From the NCBI GenBank assembly GCA_965212005.1, contig OZ243038.1:1054001-1118000 (forward strand): a stretch of 64,000 nucleotides of DNA. Direction: 5' to 3'. Positions 19,233 through 27,288 of this stretch are shown here, one piece after another (the first letter of the stretch is position 1; the number at the start of each line of letters is the position of its first letter). The DNA comes from G965212005 sp965212005. GTDB lineage: Bacteria > Pseudomonadota > Gammaproteobacteria > Porifericomitales > Porifericomitaceae. The position numbers and the translations under genes are program-made. Under the pieces are notes generated by a model, which was given only the letters and a program-made list of their open reading frames with translations, was not told where the DNA came from and ran no database searches.

Positions 19233-19985
19233 ACTGATATAGATAAATTCTTTTCTTTAACCTCCTCCTGTTTGCAAATCTAAATGCAGAAAAACACTGC
19301 GTCACAGGCACATTCGCGGTGTAGATGGTGGCCGCATAGATTATAAATCCGGGTACAGACAAACACTACACTGAATGGCATGCACAGAATTTGGGCATAT
19401 CTCGGAAATTCATGTTCAACCCGTATCGATCCATAACCTACCGCACTCCGTCTGGTTGACAAGCAGAGATTATACAGGAGATTGCATCGCGCAGGCATGG
19501 TGAAGGCGTTCGGTGTTATCGAGCACCGGTCAGTCGGCACATTTTCGATGGAATGCGCCAAGGTCGGCGTGCGGCAAATCCCCGTGGCAGTCACCGACCA
19601 ACGTCACGCACACGCTCAGTGCAACGCAACGTATTGGGCCGTCCCGGCACCAGCCAGCACCCCGCATCATCATCGGAGGCGGGTGTCGCGGACAAGAGTC
19701 GATAGCAGTTCCTGACGAATCAACACGGAGGTTGGTGTCCCGGCTGTGGTGCCGTCCCCGACGAATGTTGCGAATACGTCGGCGATGTACAGGCCCGCCC
19801 GGTTCAAGCCCGGGGCAGTCAACCCCCTGCATCCCCCTTGTCAGGGGGACTTGCGGCGGGCCAGTTTGTCGGGGAGGTACGCGGGGCGCGGCGTTCGTCA
19901 TTCCCCGGAAGGAGCCCGTGCCCGGCCCCGCACGCCGAGGCCGGCGCGGGTTCCGATGGGCGCCACACATTTCGTGAACGGCTAG
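19233..19985. other. Intergenic region upstream of the adhesin
   Basis: About 750 bases without a credible gene. It must hold the adhesin promoter on the minus strand; the first ~100 bases are AT-rich but no clear -35/-10 pair stands out. TCTATATCAG occurs twice around the adhesin ATG. The palindrome CCCCCTTGTCAGGGGG at 19833-19848 matches the element on the far side of the adhesin. Short frames here look spurious. Confidence 0.55.
19833..19874. repeat. Palindromic element matching 7139-7177
   Basis: CCCCCTTGTCAGGGGG (19833-19848) is followed by TTTGTCGGGG (19865-19874). The first 16 bases are the exact reverse complement of 7161-7176 and the trailing TTGTCGGGG is also shared. The two elements flank the adhesin gene in opposite orientation. 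Confidence 0.5.
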
Positions 19986-20325
19986 TTACGATAGTCTCAA
20001 TCGAATCACAAAAAATGATGACTGGGAATAATGGGTCGTATTCTTTGTGCGCGCCGTAGCCTAGCAGTCACATAGTAGCGCCGACCAGGCCCAAGCCATC
20101 ATTGGCCTGAAAGAGGCAATCTTGGTGCGCGTGCAACCAGTCACCCGCTCCCAACACATCCCACGGATGACCCACTTCATTTTTCCGAGCCGGGGTTCAC
20201 CGGCGTCAGTTTTCGGAACAGGGCCGATGTTCCGCGTCCCAGCGCGGCGCGGCTGCCGGCTCTCCTGGAGCAGGGCAGAATGATCAGGAAAATCGTGCCG
20301 GGCTGGGAGGAAGGGTGCCCCTGTG
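19986..20325 (+). pseudogene. Decayed 3' remnant of a Fic gene
   Basis: Translation from about 19986 gives YDSLNRITKNDDWE, a stop, WVVFFVRAVA, a stop, and so on. This aligns with YDGLNRITENGDWEQWIMFF of the intact Fic gene at about 23080-23145. Similarity then continues at the nucleotide level through the C-terminal winged-helix region (ACCAGTCACCCGCTCCCAAC; GTTCCGCGTCCCAGCGC). Several in-frame stops and shifts make it a dead gene. The divergence from the intact copy suggests a different Fic lineage rather than a fresh duplication. Like the intact copy, it is followed by TGAGACAA-type inverted repeats and a conserved 85-base leader. Confidence 0.7.
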
Positions 20326-20386
20326 CTATGTCACTGAATTAGTTTGGATTCTGTGATAATGGCTGATAGATAACACAAGCGCCCCA

Positions 20387-20449
20387 ACTTGTCTCATAAA
20401 TATAAAAATATGAGACAAGTTTCCTGGAAAGTGTTATCCATGAGACAAG
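20387..20449. promoter_or_regulatory. Inverted repeat and half-site downstream of the Fic remnant
   Basis: ACTTGTCTCATA (20387-20398) and TATGAGACAAGT (20409-20420) form perfect 12-base arms around a 10-base AT spacer. A further half-site ATGAGACAAG lies at 20440-20449. The intact Fic gene is followed by inverted repeats with the same 10-base spacer. It is probably an operator; the DNA-binding C-terminus of Fic is one candidate binder. Confidence 0.55.
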
Positions 20450-20507
20450 ATTTGGATAACGGGCGGGAAATGAAGCCACGTGCGGTGACTTTCCCAGCCC
20501 GTCCCAG

Positions 20508-20592
20508 CACTTTCGTGCACATATAACTTTATGATTATTAAAGAGAATACATCAAAAAACCACATAAGATAAGTCAACTTTCCTTATATTGA
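20508..20592 (+). promoter_or_regulatory. Conserved leader, copy 1 (before the DUF4143 ATPase)
   Basis: About 85 bases strongly similar to 23602-23686. Shared blocks are CACTTTCGT, TTATGATTA, AGTCAACTT and TTATATTGA. It includes the imperfect palindrome CATAAGATAAGT-CA-ACTTTCCTTATA. It lies 34 bases before the ATPase start codon, so it likely carries that gene's promoter and operator. Confidence 0.55.
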
Positions 20593-20625
20593 TTTCCGGC
20601 TTCGCCGCCGTTACGCTCCCGTGTC

Positions 20626-22035
20626 ATGGACAGCATCCCCGAAAAGCAGCTCCTGGCGCGCATGCGCGTTGAAAATCCCTGGTGGAGCGAAGCATCGCAT
20701 CAGACCGACGAAGTGTATCGGAACATGCGCCCCCGCGCCTGCATCAAATCCTTTGCCAAACTGGTGGAGGAAAAAGACGTGCGCCGCGCCGTTGTGCTGA
20801 TGGGGCCGCGCCGCGTCGGCAAAACCGTGTTGTTGCAACACATCATCCAGAAACTGCTGGACAAGGGCGTGCCACCCAGAAACATAGCCTACCTGTCATT
20901 GGACCAGCCCCTTTATTCCCATCTTGCCATGGAGGAACTCGCCGACCGGGTTCGCGAGGCTGGTGGCGTGAAAAAAACAGAGCCCACTTTTCTCTTCCTG
21001 GACGAAGTCCAGTACTTGCGGGATTGGGAGCGGCACCTGAAAGTACTTGTGGACACGCATCCGCACATCCAATGCGTGGTGTCCGGCTCGGCGGCAGCAG
21101 CGTTGCGACTCAAAAGCAACGAATCCGGCGCCGGTCGCTTCACAGATTTTTTCCTGCCACCATTGACGTTCTACGAATATCTGGATTTACAGGAAATCAA
21201 TGTGCCGGTTGTTAAGGAAGAAAATATATGGAAATGGGACGATTCTGACATAGAGGGACTTAATGAACACTTCATTCGTTATATCCAGATCGGTGGTTAC
21301 CCTGAAATCATTTTTTCTGAAGCCATCCAGCAGGATATGAGTCGTTATGTCCGCAGTGACATCATTGATAAGGTGCTGCTGCGTGACCTACCGAGTCTCT
21401 ACGGTATCCAGGACATCCAGGAACTCAATTCCCTGTTTACGGCTCTCGCCTGGCACACTGCGCAGGAAGTATCACTGGACGGGCTTTCGCAGCGCTCGGG
21501 TGTTACCAAGCCCACGCTCAAACGCTACCTGGAATACCTTGAGGCTGCGTTTCTCATTAAAACCGTGCACCGCGTAGACCAAAACGCCAGGCGCTTCAAA
21601 CGCGCCACATCTTTCAAGGTATACCTGACCAATCCTTCCATACACTGCGCCCTCTTCGGCCCGCTGGAAGATGGCGAGCCGAGCGGGGAACTGGTTGAAA
21701 CTGCGGTATTCGCCCAGTTATTTCACCGAAAAAACACTGAATTGCACTATGCACGCTGGAAAAACGGCGAAGTGGACATCGTCATCCTTAATGAACGTGG
21801 AGATCCATACTGGTGTACGGAAGTAAAATGGTCTGACAGAGATGTGGGGAGAGGGTCGAAACGTGGGTCTTTTCGGACATTTCTCAAAAAACACCCTGGG
21901 ATGAACCATTGTTACTTCACAACTAGAACTCAAACCGGGTACCTTGACATAGAAAATCGGAAGGTGCGCTACCTTCCCGCCAGCATGTATTGTTATCTTG
22001 TTGGCCTCGTCTCTGCACCGGACTTTTCCCTATGA
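20626..22035 (+). CDS. AAA ATPase with DUF4143-type C-terminus
   Basis: A 469-residue cytoplasmic ATPase. Walker A is GPRRVGKT at residues 60-67 and Walker B is TFLFLDEVQYL. This is followed by a helical lid and a C-terminal nuclease-like fold (ELVETAVFAQL; the HYARWKNGEVDIVI segment resembles the E-V-D core of DUF4143). The family is widespread, often horizontally moved and of unclear function. Its stop codon overlaps the start of a truncated mod copy (ATGA). It lies in the AT-richer island behind a leader shared with the second mod copy. I see no truncation. Function is not known from sequence. Confidence 0.85.
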   Translation: MDSIPEKQLLARMRVENPWWSEASHQTDEVYRNMRPRACIKSFAKLVEEKDVRRAVVLMGPRRVGKTVLLQHIIQKLLDKGVPPRNIAYLSLDQPLYSHLAMEELADRVREAGGVKKTEPTFLFLDEVQYLRDWERHLKVLVDTHPHIQCVVSGSAAAALRLKSNESGAGRFTDFFLPPLTFYEYLDLQEINVPVVKEENIWKWDDSDIEGLNEHFIRYIQIGGYPEIIFSEAIQQDMSRYVRSDIIDKVLLRDLPSLYGIQDIQELNSLFTALAWHTAQEVSLDGLSQRSGVTKPTLKRYLEYLEAAFLIKTVHRVDQNARRFKRATSFKVYLTNPSIHCALFGPLEDGEPSGELVETAVFAQLFHRKNTELHYARWKNGEVDIVILNERGDPYWCTEVKWSDRDVGRGSKRGSFRTFLKKHPGMNHCYFTTRTQTGYLDIENRKVRYLPASMYCYLVGLVSAPDFSL

Positions 22036-22343
22036 ACCTGACCGACAACGAAAAGCGCGACGTCATCAAACTCATCGAGTCCGGCAAACCGCTGCCCGAC
22101 AAGTACCGCTTCCTGCTGTTTGACGACAAGCGAGAGATGGAACTGGTGTGGAACGGCAAGACCAACGAGGTCTGCAACGTGGTGCTGCCGTTTCAGGTGA
22201 TCGAGCAGGTGGACGAGCCGCGCGCGGAGAAACCGGAGGATGCGGCGCGGCAAACGGATATGTTCACCACCGACGCGCACGGGCGGCAACTCAAGGGCTG
22301 GAACAACAAACTGATTCTTTGCTGCCATGCTTTCAACCAATGA
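22032..22343 (+). pseudogene. Truncated type III R-M methylase (mod), copy A
   Basis: The first ~95 codons match the N-terminus of the mod copy at 23708: LTDNEKRDVIKLIESG, DKYRFLLFDD and LKGWNNKLI are shared. The frame then runs into unrelated sequence and stops (LCCHAFNQ). All catalytic motifs are missing, so it cannot methylate DNA. The loss point, around 22316, is directly followed by the Fic gene. The stub may still be translated, coupled to the preceding ATPase stop. Confidence 0.7.
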
Positions 22344-22353
22344 ACGCTCCCCA

Positions 22354-23451
22354 ATGAATAATCGGACTCCCTTTACTCCCCAGTCTCTGCCGCTCCCGTC
22401 TCTGAGTTGGGAGCAGCTGGCGCCCTTTCTCGGCGATGCCCATGAGGGAGTTGCGCGATTTGATGCGCTGGTTGGGAATATTCCCGATGCAAGATTGCTG
22501 TTGTCACCGCTGACAACCCAGGAAGCAGTGCTGTCTTCGCGTATCGAAGGCACCCAGGCTTCGCTGGAAGATGTATTGCGCTTTCAGGCAGAGGGCAAAG
22601 CCGACGGCGAAAAGAGTGACGATATTCGGGAGGTGATAAATTACCGCAAAGCAATGGAAGCCGCGTTGGAGCGCATGCAGAAACTCCCCCTGTCGGAGCG
22701 ATTGATCAAGGAGGCCCATGAAATCCTGCTTTCCGGCACACGGGGCAAGCAGAAAGATCCCGGTAATTTCCGCAGGGGACAGGTGTTTATCGGGCCACCC
22801 GGGGCTTCTATGGAGAACGCAAGATATGTTCCGCCGGAAGCACAGAAAATCCCGGAATTGTTTTCCAACCTGGAACGGTATATGCACGAAGAAGAGAAGG
22901 ATGTCTTGGTGCAACTCGCGATTGTGCATGCCCAGTTTGAAATCATTCACCCGTTCTGGGACGGCAATGGCCGAATAGGCCGCTTGCTGATGCCACTGTT
23001 TCTTTACCATAAGAAAGCCATTTCCACCCCTTATTTTTATATCAGTGAGTATCTGGAGAAAAACCGCAACCAGTATTATGACGGCTTGAATCGCATCACG
23101 GAAAACGGTGACTGGGAACAATGGATCATGTTCTTTTTGCGCGCCGTCGCCGAACAATCGCGCATTAACGCCGACAAAGCTCAGGCAATCATCAACTTGA
23201 AAGAAGGAACCTTGTTGCGAGTGCAAAAAACAACTCGTTCCCAATACGCCCCGCAGATTACCAATTTCATCTTTTCCCAACCGTGTTTCGCCGGCACTTA
23301 TTTCCGGGCCGAGGCCGCTGTTCCCCGCCCCAGCGCCACCCGGTTGCTGGACTGCCTCGTGCACGATGGAATCATAGAGAAATTTCTCCCCGGCAAGGGG
23401 CGTAGGCCGTCTGTATTTATGTTCCCAGCGCTGATACGGACAATAGGGTAA
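22354..23451 (+). CDS. Fic family protein (AMP-transferase type) with winged-helix C-terminus
   Basis: From the preferred ATG at 22354 the protein has 365 residues; an upstream ATG at 22327 is possible. The Fic core motif HPFWDGNGRIGR starts at His199. An N-terminal inhibitory helix motif SSRIEG (Ser61, Glu65) marks it as a self-inhibited enzyme of the class with the inhibitor in the same chain. The N-terminal helical domain (LPSLSWEQL) and the C-terminal winged-helix region (AAVPRPSATRLLDCL) match the common DUF4172-Fic-wHTH arrangement. Such enzymes usually transfer AMP to a target protein hydroxyl. It is followed by tandem inverted repeats that may be its binding sites. Confidence 0.92.
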   Translation: MNNRTPFTPQSLPLPSLSWEQLAPFLGDAHEGVARFDALVGNIPDARLLLSPLTTQEAVLSSRIEGTQASLEDVLRFQAEGKADGEKSDDIREVINYRKAMEAALERMQKLPLSERLIKEAHEILLSGTRGKQKDPGNFRRGQVFIGPPGASMENARYVPPEAQKIPELFSNLERYMHEEEKDVLVQLAIVHAQFEIIHPFWDGNGRIGRLLMPLFLYHKKAISTPYFYISEYLEKNRNQYYDGLNRITENGDWEQWIMFFLRAVAEQSRINADKAQAIINLKEGTLLRVQKTTRSQYAPQITNFIFSQPCFAGTYFRAEAAVPRPSATRLLDCLVHDGIIEKFLPGKGRRPSVFMFPALIRTIG

Positions 23452-23460
23452 TGACTCATC

Positions 23461-23545
23461 CGTGAGCCACAAATCTCGTAGTGGCTCACGAAACAGGAAA
23501 TATGAGCTACAAATCTCGTAGCAGCTCATCCATGAGACACAAACC
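23461..23545. promoter_or_regulatory. Tandem inverted repeats downstream of fic
   Basis: CGTGAGCCAC-N10-GTGGCTCACG (23461-23490) has perfect 10-base arms. TATGAGCTAC-N10-GCAGCTCATC (23501-23530) has one mismatch in its inner nine. Both use the same spacer AAATCTCGTA, with a 40-base period. A half-site CATGAGACAC follows at 23531. This is typical of cooperative operator sites. Confidence 0.6.
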
Positions 23546-23601
23546 ACCCAACAGCCTTGCAAGCCGTAAGGTATGAAATGGCCCAAAACAGTCCATTCCA
23601 A

Positions 23602-23686
23602 CACTTTCGTTCCAATGTAACATTATGATTAATAAAAGAAATAAAGCAAAAAGTAGTATAAGGAAAGTCAACTTCTCTTATATTGA
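23602..23686 (+). promoter_or_regulatory. Conserved leader, copy 2 (before mod copy B)
   Basis: This is the second copy of the ~85-base leader at 20508. It contains TATAAGGAAAGT-CA-ACTTCTCTTATA, an inverted repeat with 10 of 12 arm positions paired. It ends 21 bases before the mod ATG at 23708. Conservation of the palindrome in both copies suggests that a shared regulator binds here. Confidence 0.55.
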
Positions 23687-23707
23687 CTGCTGGCCGGATT
23701 TTTCCCC

Positions 23708-24495
23708 ATGAACCTGTCCGACAACGAAAAGCGCGACGTCGTCAAACTCATCGAGTCCGGCAAGCCGCTGCCCGACAAGTACCGCTTCCTGCTGTTTGAC
23801 GACAAGCGGGAGGTGGAACTGGTCTGGCACGGCAAGACCAACGAGGTCTGCAACGTGGTGCTGCCATTTCAGGTGATCGAGCAGGTGGACGAACCGCGCG
23901 CGTAGAAGCCGGAGGATGCGGTGCCGCAGGCAGACCTGTTCACCACCGACGTGTGCGCGGGCGGCAACTCAAGGGCTGGAACAACAAACTGATCTGGGGC
24001 GATAACAAGTTGATCCTGTCCGGCCTCAAGAACGGGCCGTTGCGCGAGGAGATTGAAGCGCAGGGTGGGTTGAAACTGATCTACATTGATCCGCCGTTTG
24101 ACGTCGGCGCGGACTTTTCCATGGACATTGAAATCGGCGGCGATACCTTGGGCAAATCGTGCGCGTCAGCAAAGACAAAAATGGTAGAATAACCCGCGAA
24201 CAACTCACCAAACACTGGACCGACTGGATAGACTACTGGGCCGTGGACTTCGACTTCGAAAGCAAACGCGAAATCATCCGCGTCAAAAACCAGGACATCG
24301 GCGAAACCGACGAACGATGGACTGGCGACTACGTATTCGAAAACGAATGGCAAAGCTTCCGCACCCAAGAAAGACCGCTCGCTGGAACTGACCAGCGTGA
24401 AACATGAATGCACGCCGGGACGGCGGAAGATTGCTGTGAAGGTGGTGGATATATTTTGGAATGATACGATGAAGATTTTGGAGGTCGGGGTGTGA
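23708..24495 (+). pseudogene. mod: Broken type III R-M methylase gene (mod), copy B
   Basis: The frame opens like copy A, then meets a nonsense codon at 23903-23905 and a frameshift near 23960. It resumes with GRQLKGWNNKLIWGDNKLI and reaches the catalytic motif IV DPPF (LKLIYIDPPFDVGADF). A large internal deletion near 24155 joins this to the C-terminal part (LTKHWTDWIDYWAVDFD, YVFENEWQSFRT). After another frameshift near 24375 it ends with RRKIAVKVVDIFWNDTM and a stop at 24493. The order and sequence fit the Mod subunit of type III restriction-modification systems. It cannot be functional. Confidence 0.78.
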
Positions 24496-24576
24496 AGTTA
24501 ATGTGTTGTATAATGTTAAACTTGTATGGTCGGGTTGGTAGACCATCTGGCCTGTTTTTTCATTCCAGGAAAGGCG

Positions 24577-25938
24577 ATGAGTGATTTGCGTGAATTTATT
24601 TTAGAGAATGTGCGTTGTTTCCAAGGTGAGCAACGGGCTGATATTCGACCTATTACCTTGCTCGTCGGCGAGAACAGTACTGGGAAAACTTCTTTTCTTG
24701 GGAGTTACCGAGTATTGTGCCAGGCAATAGATCACAAGAATCCATTTAGAATTTCGGCACCATTTGTAATTTCGACGCTGGGCCCCCCCGACTTCAATGT
24801 GGAACCTTTTCAGATGGGAGCGTTCAGGGATATTGTCCGGGCAAAAAGCGGCAAATCTAATGAGATAGATGAATTCGTGCTAGGGTGTAGTGTTAAGAAC
24901 GAGAGTAAAAAATACGATATATTACTTACTTTCGTTGAAAATGGGTCGGAGCCAACCATTTCATCATTCTGCTTTAGATTCTCATCCAAATCCTATATGA
25001 ATATCAAACCCGAAAAAGGCACTTTAGAAATCCCCAACTGCACTATAAAATTAAATGATTCTTTTGATCCTTCGCTTGCTTTCCATCTACTATATTACTT
25101 ATTTCAGGTTCCCGATTTTAAAGACTTGGCTGTAGCATTAGAGATATCAAAACAAGATGCCAAAATGCTTGGTGAATTTCTACAAAAAGAATTCACGATA
25201 AAATCTGGATCGAACAAAAATAAAGGGAGATTCATTGATCTGGTTCCCCCATTGGGGCAAGTAAAATCGATTGCTCCTTTACGTTCCAAGCCAAAACGTA
25301 CCTACGACCCGATCACTGAATCACCTACTTCGGAGGGCGAACATATTCCTATGCTGATGATGCGTTTGCTACGCACTAAAGATATTGGCTGGGATGTATT
25401 GCATGATGCTTTAGTAAAATTCGGTCGTCAATCAGGTCTGTTTTCTGAAATTAAAATCAAGAGTCACGGCAAACAAATTAATGATCCGTTTCAGTTGCAA
25501 GTAAGAGTCAGGGCGGGCCCCCAGTCCAACATTATGGATGTCGGTTATGGAATCAATCAGATATTGCCCATTCTAGTTGAAATTATGCACTCCGACTCGA
25601 CAACATTCCTGTTGCAGCAACCGGAAGTTCATCTTCATCCGCGTGGGCAAGCAGAGTTCTCCACCTTTCTGGCAGAATCTGTGTCTCAAAAGAAGCATTC
25701 TTTTTTAATTGAGACACATAGTGACTACATTATCGATAGAGTAAGGATTTCAGTGCGTGATAAAATTATAAAACCGGACGATGTATCCATTCTGTACTTT
25801 GATCCTAAGAAGAGGGGAGGTGCTGTAACCATTCATAATATAAAAGTGGATGGGCAGGGAAATCTTGAAAATGCCCCCCCAAGTTATCGTGAATTTTTCA
25901 TGAGAGAGACCGATAATCTGCTTGGATTCAAAAAATAG
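24577..25938 (+). CDS. AAA ATPase of the AAA15/OLD-like group (DUF3696-like C-terminus)
   Basis: A 453-residue protein starting at the ATG at 24577, with AGGAAAGG just upstream. Walker A GENSTGKT is at residues 31-38. The C-terminal half has a signature-like DVGYGINQILPI, the Walker B LLQQPEVHLHPRGQ and a switch ETHSDYIID, the layout of SMC/ABC-like ATPases. The terminal YREFFMRETDNLLG resembles DUF3696. There is no fused nuclease domain. The next gene, 11 bases downstream, is a PIN-like protein, so the pair probably works as sensor ATPase plus effector, by analogy with other two-gene defence systems. Base composition is distinctly AT-richer than the flanking chromosome. Confidence 0.82.
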   Translation: MSDLREFILENVRCFQGEQRADIRPITLLVGENSTGKTSFLGSYRVLCQAIDHKNPFRISAPFVISTLGPPDFNVEPFQMGAFRDIVRAKSGKSNEIDEFVLGCSVKNESKKYDILLTFVENGSEPTISSFCFRFSSKSYMNIKPEKGTLEIPNCTIKLNDSFDPSLAFHLLYYLFQVPDFKDLAVALEISKQDAKMLGEFLQKEFTIKSGSNKNKGRFIDLVPPLGQVKSIAPLRSKPKRTYDPITESPTSEGEHIPMLMMRLLRTKDIGWDVLHDALVKFGRQSGLFSEIKIKSHGKQINDPFQLQVRVRAGPQSNIMDVGYGINQILPILVEIMHSDSTTFLLQQPEVHLHPRGQAEFSTFLAESVSQKKHSFLIETHSDYIIDRVRISVRDKIIKPDDVSILYFDPKKRGGAVTIHNIKVDGQGNLENAPPSYREFFMRETDNLLGFKK

Positions 25939-25949
25939 AAATTGATCAT

Positions 25950-26390
25950 ATGTGCATCATAATTGATACCAACAAAATACATCAGTTTTTTCGATACCCT
26001 TTAGCAGAAGACGCGGCCCCCATACATACCTGGATTAAGAAAGGAGGGACGGTAGTTTATTGTACTGTTGGAAAGTATGGGAAAGAACTAGAAAAATTCA
26101 AAACCAAGCTGAGTGATTTTTATCGTGGTGGACGGATGATGCTTATTGAGGAAGAGAAAGTCAGCGCGGAAGAAAGACAACTGGAAGATGCCAATATGTG
26201 TGAATCTGATGATGTTCACATTCTTGCCTTGGCAAAAGCAAGTAGTGCCCGCCTCATCTACACAGGGGATAACGCTCTAAAGGCCGACTTCACAAATAAA
26301 GAAATCATCAACAACCCCAGAGGTAAAATATATTCCGGTGCTGGAAATAAAAAACTCTTACAGCGAAATTTATGTAAAAATTTTATTTAA
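25950..26390 (+). CDS. Small PIN-like protein, likely partner of the AAA ATPase
   Basis: A 146-residue protein. An acidic residue in IIDTNK (Asp6), a SDDVHILALA motif (Asp87, Asp88) and YTGDNAL (Asp107) match the spaced acidic cluster of PIN-domain ribonucleases. Glu residues between them could complete the metal site. It begins 11 bases after the ATPase stop, so the genes are almost certainly co-transcribed. The expected activity is metal-dependent RNA cleavage, perhaps unleashed by the ATPase during infection. I know of no named system consisting of exactly this pair, and the role is inference. Confidence 0.7.
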   Translation: MCIIIDTNKIHQFFRYPLAEDAAPIHTWIKKGGTVVYCTVGKYGKELEKFKTKLSDFYRGGRMMLIEEEKVSAEERQLEDANMCESDDVHILALAKASSARLIYTGDNALKADFTNKEIINNPRGKIYSGAGNKKLLQRNLCKNFI

Positions 26391-26466
26391 GGTAACGTAT
26401 TTCCATTCAGAAAGAATTTTACTTCCATGAGAACTACCCCCAAGTCTCTTTAGTGTGTGCCTCACC

Positions 26467-26868
26467 ATGGAAATCATTAATGCTGTTCTCACCACTCACC
26501 CAAATACTCAGGCAATCTACCTCTACGGCACCTGGGGCACCGAATACCAACGACCGGATAGCGATCTGGACCTCGCCGTGCTGTTGCCACACGGCGAGGC
26601 AAAAGCGGTGAATTTCTGGCAATGGCTTTCGCTCGCGTCTGATGTGGCTCGTACAGGCCATGTTGAGCGTGCGGATTTGATTAACCTGCGTTGCGTGGAT
26701 ACGAGTTTCCAGGCGGAAATTCTAAGTACCGGAAGGCTGATACATTGCGCGAACGAGAATGCCCGGCTTCGCTTTGAAGCCCTTGTTCTTTCGATGCACC
26801 AGAAACTGAACGAAGAACGCGCCGAAATTCGCAAAGAAATTATCAGAAGCGGGCGGGTGTACGCCTGA
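26467..26868 (+). CDS. mntA: MntA-type nucleotidyltransferase antitoxin
   Basis: A 133-residue minimal nucleotidyltransferase. The family motif GSx10DxD appears here as G21-T22-x10-D33-L-D35, so the usual serine is threonine. In characterised type VII toxin-antitoxin pairs MntA adds AMP groups to a tyrosine of the HEPN toxin and disarms it. The start at 26467 is preferred over a GTG at 26455 because the family begins close to this point. The gene overlaps the HEPN gene by ATGA, the usual tight coupling of such pairs. Confidence 0.85.
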   Translation: MEIINAVLTTHPNTQAIYLYGTWGTEYQRPDSDLDLAVLLPHGEAKAVNFWQWLSLASDVARTGHVERADLINLRCVDTSFQAEILSTGRLIHCANENARLRFEALVLSMHQKLNEERAEIRKEIIRSGRVYA

Positions 26869-27281
26869 TGAGCGAAATTCTAATAGCAAAACAACAGAGT
26901 GTTGAATTCTGTGTACGGCGCGCTCGAAGCGCGTGGGAGAAACCATCGGAATTGCCGTTTGAGAAGGATTACGACAAGCAGGATATTATCGTTTTGAACC
27001 TGCAACGAGCCTGCGAGCAAGTGTTGAATATGGCAAACCGCACGATACGCACGAGAAAATTTGGGTGGCCAAAAGATAGCGCCGCGAGTTTCACCTTGCT
27101 CAGGGAGGCGGGCATCATAGATTCCAAACTGGAAAAGAAATTGATCGGCATGGTGGGCTTCAGGAACATCGTTATTCACGAGTACCAGAAAATTAGCCAC
27201 AAACTAGTGGAAGAAATCGTCAAAAACCATGCCGACGACTTGATAAAATTTGCGGGCATACTGGTCGCCTCGTCGGAATAA
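26868..27281 (+). CDS. hepT: HepT-type HEPN toxin
   Basis: A 137-residue helical HEPN protein. The catalytic RNase motif Rx4HxY is present as R99-NIVI-H104-E-Y106; Tyr106 corresponds to the tyrosine that is AMPylated by MntA in studied systems. The helix with RACEQVLNMANRTIR is typical of the family. It probably cleaves RNA when free of MntA. It lies just before a res-like fragment, so the pair sits inside the old restriction locus. Confidence 0.87.
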   Translation: MSEILIAKQQSVEFCVRRARSAWEKPSELPFEKDYDKQDIIVLNLQRACEQVLNMANRTIRTRKFGWPKDSAASFTLLREAGIIDSKLEKKLIGMVGFRNIVIHEYQKISHKLVEEIVKNHADDLIKFAGILVASSE

Positions 27282-27288
27282 CCCTTTA

